NCBI GenBank assembly: GCA_033032865.1
Contig: JAWHQI010000068.1
Coordinates: forward strand, 6,200,001 to 6,264,000
From: Dactylorhiza incarnata
Taxonomy: Eukaryota > Streptophyta > Magnoliopsida > Asparagales > Orchidaceae
Direction of reading: 5' to 3'
DNA length: 64,000 nt
The notes under the pieces are model-generated. The model had not been told where the DNA came from. It saw only the letters and a list, made by a program, of their open reading frames with translations, and searched no databases. Made by a program: the position numbers and the translations under genes. Positions 56,586 through 64,000 of this stretch are shown here, in pieces. Each line of letters starts with the position of its first letter. Position 1 is the stretch's first letter.

Positions 56586-57625
56586 TTCATCGTCATCAGC
56601 CGGAGGTGGGGTTGGAGCATGAGAGCATCGAACGGGCGGTGGCAGAAACACTAAGCTAGATCTCAAGGCTTGATGGTAGTTGAATTTCTGCATCCATAAT
56701 GTTGCTACTTTGAGGTCTTCAAGGCACTTGTTCAGGAATGGAGGAGGGGGAACTTGATGCACATAAGTGGGTGGTGCAGATCTTTGTTCCTAAGCAGGTG
56801 GTGCAACATTTTTCTCATGTGCATCCGGACGTGATGTCGGTCATCCACAGCATTATCCCCATGCATGATAATCTCGAAACATTTGTTTGACTTCCACCCA
56901 ATGACTCGAAGAAGCATGAAATGCACCATTGCAGAGAGAAAAATCTCATATAGCTCAGTTAACTGCTCCATGGGTGGCAGCTGGCTAAGCAGACCCATTC
57001 TTTTCACAATGTGGGTGATGAAGTGAGCTCCCCCAATTGCTCCAAGAAGAGAAAAAGAGTTTTGATGATAAAAATACTGTGCCAGGACTCGACCCAAGTG
57101 GAGGGGGATTTAATGGTGCATGCTAAAAATGTAAAGGAGGTCAGACCACCCCACTACATTTTGGCTTAGAGCACAGGCTGCAATGAATTGGCTGACTAAG
57201 TGTTGGACGTAGCGGACATCTGAAGATGGAATTAGAGTGGACTTAGTGGCATGTGCTTCTTAGAGATTTGAAGATTGCGTGATGGTGGATCACACCTGGT
57301 AAGCATGTGATACCAGGAGGAGGTCACTAGAGACATCATCAAAATCAGGCTGACAAATTTCTGCCTCGGAATAAGACTTGGCATCCACAGTGAGCTGATA
57401 AGTGGTGATGGTTTACATGTACCTAAGATCTAGAAGTTTCAACAAGGAAAATTCCCTGAGCTGGAGGATATCTTTGACAGCTCGATGGTGCAAATGAATT
57501 CTAGGGTGAGCTATTGGAATCCAATTCAGAGTTGTCAAAAACATCCCTCCACTTCCTGGAGTTGATGAGGTAATTGACCTACTATGTGAGTTGACCTCCG
57601 TCCCCAACACCTCAGAGAGCATCCT
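56586..57625 (-). pseudogene. Plant transposon-protein (Transposase_32-like) remnant
   Basis: In minus-strand frames with several stops: WIPIAHPRIHLHHRAVKDI, TLIPSSDVRYVQHLVSQFIA, LHLGRVLAQYFYHQNSFSLL, GAIGGAHFITHIVKRMGLLS and, at the end, APTPPPADDDE. The pattern of a 'GRVLAQ...' helix followed by 'GAHFITHIVKRMGL' resembles the domain found in envelope-like ORFs of Athila and SIRE elements. The reading begins at the LTR-like sequence at 57626, which may have cut it. Could instead be an unrelated host fragment. Confidence 0.45.
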
Positions 57626-57865
57626 GTAACATCCCACAAACAACTAGACCCCCTAGGTGATATTTTGTCATGATTAGGTTATGACAATGCTCTGGGATGA
57701 TCAAGGATGCCCTAAGAGTTTAAGGGAAAAGGTAAAGTCACCTTGGACTGTAAATAGTAAATTCTAGTTACCAAACCTAGGGTTGGAGTCCTAGGTATCA
57801 AGTTACCACCAAACCCTACCATGACACCCTAACCCTTTAAGGAGACCCTTGGGTCACAAAGGACC
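57626..57865 (+). repeat. Unassigned LTR-like sequence, left part
   Basis: Begins TGTAACATCCC, a common start of plant gypsy LTRs. It is interrupted at 57865 by E4 (TSD GGACC) and continues at 63243. Its end, internal region and partner are outside the window, so the type is not established. Confidence 0.4.
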
Positions 57866-59517
57866 TGTTGAAACCAAGACTTGAGAACAAGACTTAGTCT
57901 CTGTGGAGTTCGGGCCCTCAACAAGTTGAGGGGTGACCTCACACTTACTCCTGCCAAGGGAGAACTCTAGGCTAGAGGATAAGGAACTAGGAACAAGGCC
58001 AAGGGCTTAGCGAGGGGGTTCCACCACACACCCGGAAGATCTTAAAGCGCTTCCCCTCCCAAGCCAATGCTAAGCTTGGGCACCCTTTGGAGGCTCTCCT
58101 CACCCACTAGAGAAATTTGGGGAGAGAGATGGCCAAAAGAGAGATATCTCCAAATGGTGCCCCATTGGTCCTATTTATAGGATTTTGAATTTGGTCTGCA
58201 AATAACCACAATCTGGCCTACGAGATTACCAAAATACCCTTGGATTTGGCCTGCGAATAGCCAAATCCCTCTGTTCCTAGGCTCTAAACGCAGAACCCCC
58301 TCCCCCCTCTCTTTGGGGTTGGGCGAGAGGGGGATGGCCACCCTTACCGGGGCTGGGGTGAGGCGAGCTGGAAGGGTGTCTCCCATTTGAGCTCGACCCC
58401 CGGCTGGGGGCGAGAGGAGCTCACCCCCGTGCTGGGATCTCGCCCCCCCCCCCCCCTTGTTGGGGGCGGGGAGGGGGGGGGGGGCAAGAGGAGCTCGCCC
58501 CCCTGCTAGGGGCGGGGGGTGAGAGGAGATCGCTCCCCGGCTGGGGGCGGGGGCGAGAGGAGCTCTCCCCCCCCCCCCACACACACCTGGGATCTCGCCC
58601 CCCTTGCTGGGGGCGGGGGGAGAGAGGTGCTCGCCCCCCTGCTAGGGACGGGGGTGAGAGGAGCTCGCACCCCCCAACTGGGATCTCCCCCACCCCCCCC
58701 CCCCCCCACCCTTGTTGGGGCGGGGGGGGGGGGGGGGGGGAGAGGAACTCGCCCCCCTGCTGGGGGCAGGGGTGAGAGGCCCCCCACCCCCACCCCCCCC
58801 CCCCCCGCCTCGGGTCGCGCCCCCCTCTGCTGGGGGCGGGGAGCGATAGGAGATCGCCCCCCTGCTGGGGGAGGGGGCGAGAGGAGCTCGCCCCCCCCCA
58901 CACCTGGGATCTCACCCCCCCCCCCCTTGCTAGAGTCGGGGGCGAGAGGAGCTCGCCCCCCTGCTGGGGGAGGGGGCAAGAGGAGCTCGCCCCCCTCCTC
59001 AGATCTCGCCCCCCCTGCTGGGGGAGGGGGGTGAGAGGAGCTCACCCCCCTGCTGGGGGCGGGGGCGAGAGGAGTTCACCCCCCCCCCCCCCCCACCTGG
59101 GATCTCACCCCCTGCTGGGGGCGGGGGGCGAGAGAAGCTCGCCCCCCTGCTGGTTGCGGGGGGCGAGAGGAGCTCGCCCCTCTACTGGGGGAAGGGGCGA
59201 GAGGAGCTCGTCCCTCACCTGGGATCTCGCCCCCCCCCCCCCCCCTCCCCCTTGCTGGGGGCGGGGGGCAAGAGGAGCTCGCCCCCCCCCCCCCACCTGG
59301 GATCTCGCCCCCGCCCCCCCCCCCCCCCCCCCACCTGGGATCTCGCCCCCCCCCCCCTCCCCCCCCTTGCTTGCCTCCTACACGAGCTGGGCGAGCGGGA
59401 GGTCTCTACCTCCACCGCTCGCCCTCCTCTCTCCCTGCTCTGGAACATACTAAAAAATGATGTTCTAAAAGACCTCCTGGGTCCCGGGAACCCACTCGGC
59501 GAATACTGGGTTGTACA
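57866..59517 (-). repeat. 3' LTR of E4
   Basis: Pairs with 61589-63237. On the minus strand the TATA box CTATAAATAG lies at 58171-58180. Upstream, at 58290-59370, are repeated C/G-rich units built on CTCGCCCC and GGGGCGAG. Confidence 0.92.
58290..59370. repeat. C/G-rich GGGGCGAG-AGGAG-CTCGCCCC repeats, E4 3' LTR
   Basis: Dozens of units, mostly 34-45 bp, each with an inverted repeat of GGGCGAG and CTCGCCC about AGGAG, joined by CTGCTGGGGG and long runs of C or G. Length changes of the homopolymers break any reading frame, so open frames seen here are not genes. The matching block in the other LTR is 62018-63085. Confidence 0.92.
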
Positions 59518-59599
59518 CAATCCCCGCTCTTTTCGAGCGAGGTACACACTCGGAAAGAAACATCCAAGCCTGCATATTCGACGAGTGGTGCTGAAAATA

Positions 59600-60020
59600 T
59601 GGCTAATGGAGCCACCTCGGGAAAAACATATAGCCTCCCTGAGAGGTCTTCCAACCCTGCCGGCTAGCAAGAGCCCAGCTAGCGAGACAACCTCGGGGGA
59701 AAAATACTTACCCTCCCTGGGAGTTCAACCTGCCTTGCCGGCTAGAGAGAACCCGGTCAGCGGAATCGTCTGAGGGGTGTTGAATACTTTGCTTCCCTGG
59801 GAGGTCAACCTGCCCTGCCGGCTAGAGGGTGCCCGGTCAGCGGAACCGTCCGAGGGGTGTTGAATACTTTGCCTCCCTGGGAGGTCAACCTTCCCTGCCG
59901 ACTAGAAAAAGCCTGGACAGCGGAACCATCCGAGGGGTGTTGGTTACTTGCCTCCTTGGGAGGTCAACCTTCCCTACCGGCTTGAGAGAGCCCGGTCAGC
60001 AGAACCGTCCGAGGGGTAAA
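59600..60020 (-). repeat. 80-bp tandem repeats of E4, about five copies
   Basis: GCCGGCTAG recurs at 59659, 59737 and 59817, and imperfectly at 59897 and 59976, so the unit is 78-80 bp. Each has 'cggaaccgtccgaggggt' and 'ctgggaggtcaacc'. Equivalent in place to the post-pol tandem repeats of E1, but here it sits next to gag. Confidence 0.85.
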
Positions 60021-60114
60021 ACACTTAGAAAAACTTTTATTACATTTGTCATCCGGTTACACGCAAAAAAACTAAGGAAATAAACCATCATACTACATTG
60101 GTTTAAAGGAAAAG

Positions 60115-61540
60115 CTAAGCACGGAGACCGGGACTCAGACTTTTACTCCCAGGTATGGTCCTCTTCGACCTCCTCTGGTTGCTGACGTTGCGGCTTCGGG
60201 CCCTCGCCTTCCTCATTTCGAAGAACTCGGGGCAGGCGGATGTCGCGTGACCCTCCTCATCGTGGAAGTCACAGTAAGGTAACTCTGCCCAGACTCCTCC
60301 TCTTCCTCCCTTACGATTTCTTCTTCTTATGTAGCATATCGCCATGGTTTGCTAGGGTGGTGGTGAGGGTGCCTTCGGTCCCTGCCTCCACCCTGGGAGT
60401 TCGGGTCCCTCTCCCTGGAAATTGTCCTCCTCTTGGTCGAACTTCCTCTTGGGAGACCCTACACCCCCCCCCCCCCCCCCCCCCTGCTGCTTTGTCTCTG
60501 GCTCACTTAGCTTGGCCAACCTCCTGCGAACTCCGAGTTGGCCTCCTCACTCTCAACTTCTTCCGCCACCCTTTCCATCAACTCCTCAAAAGACAAAGGA
60601 TCTCTCCTCTTGAGGTCCCTCTTGAAGAATCCCCCCTGCATCCCAACGATGAAAGCGAGCTGGAGGGTCTAGTCTGGCACCTCTTGGGTGAGGAGAACCT
60701 CCTCCTGGAACCGGTCGACATAATGAGCCAGTGACTCCCCTGGCTCTTGCTTGATCTTGAAAAGTGCTTTAACATCCTTCTTCCTCTTCCTTGATGTCGA
60801 GAAGCGCAGTAAGAAACCTTGACGCAAGTCTTCGAAGGCAAAGATAGATCCCGCAGGGAGCTGGTGGAACCAATCTCTAGCCTTCTCCTTCAAAGTTGTC
60901 GCGAAGAGTCGACACTTGAAAGTGTCTGACATGGGCCTGATGGAAACCATGTCCTCAAACCACTGCAGGTGCTGGACGGGGTCAACCTTGGCGGAGTAGT
61001 GAGACATCTCCAACCTTCCGAACCCCTCTGGAACTGGGGCCGAGAGGATCAGCTCATACAAAGGACATCATTTGCTCGCCCCCCTTTGGGTCTGGACGAG
61101 ATGGGGTATGACACCTCCCCACTCGCCCCCTTGGGGCTGGGCGAGTGGTGGTCTGGGACCTCCCCACTCGCCCCCATGGGGCTGGGCGAGTGGGGATCTG
61201 GGACCTCCCCACTCGCCCCCTTGGGGCTGGGCGAGTGGGGTCTGGAACCTCCCCACTCGCCCCCTCCTAGGGGACTGGGCGAGTGGGGGTCTGGGACCTC
61301 CCCACTCCACCCCACTAGCACCTCCTTCCTAGATTGCTAGCTGAGAGTGCTCTTACCCACCTGCTGAGATGAGACCCCCGGGGCACTTCCTCTCATGCCT
61401 TCGCCTATCACGGCAAAATCTACCTGCAAGGTCTGCAGGACCTCCTGCCTGAAACTTTCAAACATCTCCAACGTCACTCCAGCTACCGGGGGCTGCGAGT
61501 GGCCTGGGTCGGATCCTCCACCTCCAGCCATGGAGATCAT
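60115..61540 (-). pseudogene. gag: E4 Gag, with 45-bp repeats inserted
   Basis: N-terminus near 61531-61349 (SRPPVAGVTLEM-like). Five 45-bp units at 61076-61310 encode repeated SPSPKGASGEVPDPH-like peptides and carry GGGCGAG and CTCGCCC words. Capsid (61061-60590): RPMSDTFKCRLFATTLKEKA, DWFHQLPAGSIFAFEDL and LLRFSTSRKRKKD. Knuckle near 60265: CDFHDEEGHATSAC, a CX2HX4HX4C form. Stops and a run of C at 60463-60484 shift frame. It would form particles; as read it is broken. Confidence 0.8.
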
Positions 61541-61567
61541 CTTGAGAGTTTCTTGAGTTGGTCACTC

Positions 61568-61585
61568 TCCACGCTCACCGCACCA
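61568..61585 (-). promoter_or_regulatory. Primer binding site, tRNA-Phe (E4)
   Basis: Minus strand TGGTGCGGTGAGCGTGGA, identical to E1, 3 bases from the 5' LTR at 61589. Confidence 0.88.
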
Positions 61586-61588
61586 TAA

Positions 61589-62661
61589 TGTTGAAACCAA
61601 GACTTGAGAACAAGACTTAGTGTCTATGGAGTTCAGGCCCTCAACAAGTTGAGGGGTGACCTCACACTTACTCCTCCCAAGGGAGAACTCTATCCTAGAG
61701 GCTAAGGAACTAGGAACAAGGCAAAGGGCTTAGCGGGGAGGTCCCACCACACACCCGGAAGATCTTAGAGCGCTTCCCCTCCCAAGCCAATGCTAAGCTT
61801 GGGCACCCTTTGGAAGCTCTCCTCACCCACTAGAGAGATTTGGGGAGAGAGATGGCCAAAAGAGAGATATCTCCAAATGGTGCCCCCTTGGTCCTCTTTA
61901 TAGGATTTTGAATTTGGTCTGCAAATAACCACAATCTGGCCTACGAGATTACCAAAATACCCTTGGATTTGGCCTGCGAACAGCCAAATCCCGATGTTCC
62001 TAGGCGCTAAACGCAGACCCCCCCCCCCCCCTTCTCTTTGGGGCTGGGCGAGAGTGGGCTGGCCACCCTTACCGGGGTTGGGGCAAGGCGAGATGGAAGG
62101 GTGTCTCCCCCTTGAGCTCGCCCCGTGGCTGGGGACAGGGGCGAGAGGAGCTCGCCCCCCTGCTGGGATCTCGCCCCCCCCCCCCCCCCCCCTTGATGGG
62201 GGAGGGGGGGGGGGGGGGGGCAGAGGAGCTCGCCCCCTGCTGGGGGCGGGGGGGCGGAGGAGCTCTCCCCCCCCCCTTGCTGGGGCGGGGGGCGAGAGGA
62301 GCTCGCCCCCTGGTGGGGGCGGGGGGCAAGAGGAGCTCGCCCCCCTACTGGGGGCGGGGGAGAGAGGAGCTCGCCCCCCCCCACCTGGTATCTCCCCCCC
62401 CCCCCCCCCTTGCTGGGGCAGTGTGCGAGAGGAGCTCGCCCCCCCCCCCCCCCCGCCTCGTGTCCCCCCCCCCCCCGCCTCGGGTCTCGCCCCCTCTGCT
62501 GGGGGTGGGGGGGTGAGAGGAGCTCGCCCCCTGCTGGGGCCGGGGGCGAGAGGAGCTCGCCCCCTGCTGGGGGCTGGGGGCGAGAGGAGCTCGCCCCCTG
62601 CTGGGGGCAGGGGCGAGAGGAGCTCGCCCCTTGCTGGGGGCGGGGGCGAGAGGAGCTCGCC

Positions 62662-62694
<33 letters not shown>

Positions 62695-62931
62695 CCCCCA
62701 CATGGGATCTCGCCCCACCCCCCCTTACTGGGGGAGGGGGGCGAGAGGAGCTCGCCCCCCTGCTGGGGGCGGGGGCGAGAGGAGCTCGCCCCCCCCCCCC
62801 CCCCCCCCCCCCCCACCTAGGTTCTCGCCCCCCCATAGCTGGGTGTGGGGGCAAGAGGAGCTCGCCCCCTGCTGGGGGCGGGGCACGAGAGGAGCTCACC
62901 CCCTTGCTGGGGGCGGGGGAGAGAGGAGCTC

Positions 62932-62962
<31 letters not shown>

Positions 62963-63237
62963 GGCTGGCGGCGGGGGGGCGAGAGGAGCTCGCCCCCTGC
63001 TAAGGGAGGGGGGCGAGAGGAGCTCGCCCCCCATGCTGGGGGCGGGGGCGGGAGGAGCTCGCCCCCCACCTGGGATCTCGCCCCCCTTGCTTGCCTCCGA
63101 CAAGAGCTGGGCGAGCGGGAGGTCTCTACCTCCACCGCTCGCACTCCTCTCTCCCTGCCCTGGAACATACTGAAAAATTATGTTCTAAAAGACCTCCTGG
63201 GTCCCGGGAACCCACTCGGCGAATATAGGGTTGTACA
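61589..63237 (-). repeat. 5' LTR of E4
   Basis: Pairs with 57866-59517. TATA-like CTATAAAGAG on the minus strand at about 61894-61903 (one change from the other LTR). C/G-rich repeat block at 62018-63085; the most regular units, about 34 bp, are at 62510-62680. Confidence 0.92.
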
Positions 63238-63242
63238 GGACC

Positions 63243-64000
63243 CTTTGCGGTCAACCCAATTGGTCAATTTGACCAAAGTCAACCCTACATCCAAATAAAT
63301 CAAACCACCTTATTTATAGTCAATTAGGGTTCAATTTGACCAATTGACTTTCCCCAAGTCCCCTACCCACTAAGGGAGGCCAATGGGTCAACATTGACCC
63401 ATTGGGCCCAATCAATTTCACCAATTTGACCAAAGTCAACACTTGGTCAATATTACCCAAGTTGGGTTAATCAAGCTCAAAGCTCAATCCCTTTGGGCTA
63501 AGCCCAATTTCAATGGCCCAAATGATTAGTCACCACTGAAATAACATGAAATGCCATCCAATTTATGGAGGGGTGACTAGGAGAGAGAAATTAGGAGTTT
63601 TCCTAGATTTGAAGAGAGAGAAAGTGGTCATTCAAGTGAATTCATGGCATTCAAGGTAAATTGACCCTCCATTCTTTCCCAATTGATGAGGATTCATTCC
63701 CTCTATCATTTATAAGGAGTTTTCTGATGATTTCATACTAAGGGGAGGTGAATTTGTTAGGAGATTCACATTGCTGAATTTTACCATTAAGGGCCCATTA
63801 ATGGCATTCATCTCTGTAACCCCCCTCTCCCTCAATTGAGCCATTTATCCCCTTAAGAGGTTTGAGGGAAGTGAAATCCCCATCTTTCCAGAGAATTTCG
63901 TGCTCTCTAGCAGGAGATTGCCATGGCCCAAAAGCTTCTCAAGCATCCATGGTGAACCGGCGATAGGCACGGCAAACAGCCACCTCACAGGACCGATCCC
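63243..64000 (+). other. Continuation of LTR-like sequence, with TTGAC cluster
   Basis: Follows the GGACC duplication after E4 and continues 57626-57865. By eye, 12 TTGAC or GTCAA cores lie between 63250 and 63460, often as TTGACC/GGTCAA pairs. No ORF of note. The 3' part (63540-64000) is AT-rich with no recognised feature. Confidence 0.45.

Larger units (their letters stand above)
57866..63237 (-). mobile_element. E4: gag-only Tat derivative with C/G-rich LTRs
   Basis: LTRs 57866-59517 and 61589-63237, plus-strand ends TGTTGAAACC and GGTTGTACA, the reverse complement of E1 ends. TSD GGACC at 57861-57865 and 63238-63242. A tRNA-Phe primer site at 61568-61585 sets the minus strand. Between the LTRs are only gag (61540-60115) and five 80-bp tandem repeats; protease, RT and integrase are missing. 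Same LTR ends and primer as E1 suggest that an E1-like element could supply its enzymes. Confidence 0.92.

Noticed and set aside
58421..59453. Long open frames on both strands with Pro/Gly/Arg-rich products, also at 61994-63298
   Set aside because: They arise from C/G-rich LTR repeats without stop codons in several frames at once; no codon structure, and they cross LTR boundaries.

Overview
The window is repeat-rich plant nuclear DNA. Every recognisable coding sequence belongs to an LTR retrotransposon, or to a gene carried by one. The families present are gypsy Tat, gypsy Athila and copia SIRE, with tRNA-Asp, tRNA-Phe and initiator-Met primer sites and plant-style TATA boxes. This points to a flowering plant, probably a dicot, in a heterochromatic stack. 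I see no ordinary host gene, rRNA, complete tRNA gene, CRISPR array or bacterial feature.

The layout is nested. (1) A large plus-strand Tat element (T0) starts before the window and ends with its 3' LTR at 53715-54238. Its gag remnant, protease, reverse transcriptase, two RNase H domains, integrase, spacer repeats and two antisense genes are split by three insertions. (2) 687-6905 is a non-autonomous, Athila-derived element on the minus strand, with TSD AGGAG. (3) 8152-33335 is a second Tat element (E1, plus strand, TSD CTTCY), itself split by a minus-strand SIRE copia element at 16919-28563. (4) 36194-48519 is a minus-strand Athila element followed by a third, truncated internal copy. To the right of T0 lie the first part of a sister Tat element (E3, minus strand, 54239-55894), a transposon-protein remnant (56586-57625), and an unassigned LTR-like sequence. 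That LTR-like sequence is split by a gag-only Tat derivative (E4, 57866-63237, TSD GGACC).

Three patterns go beyond routine annotation. First, both Tat elements carry a pair of antisense genes (A and B) between integrase and the 3' LTR, each with its own TATA box. Second, each family has private CpG-rich words, often palindromic, arrayed in U3 and sometimes spread into coding sequence; two of these words also occur in the Athila U3. Third, the primer site of E3 matches the interior of tRNA-Phe (residues 37-60) rather than its 3' end, with one mismatch at the position that is m1A58 in the tRNA.

All boundaries were read by eye from repeated ends, TG...CA termini, target duplications and primer sites. 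Divergence values, expression and family assignments were not computed.
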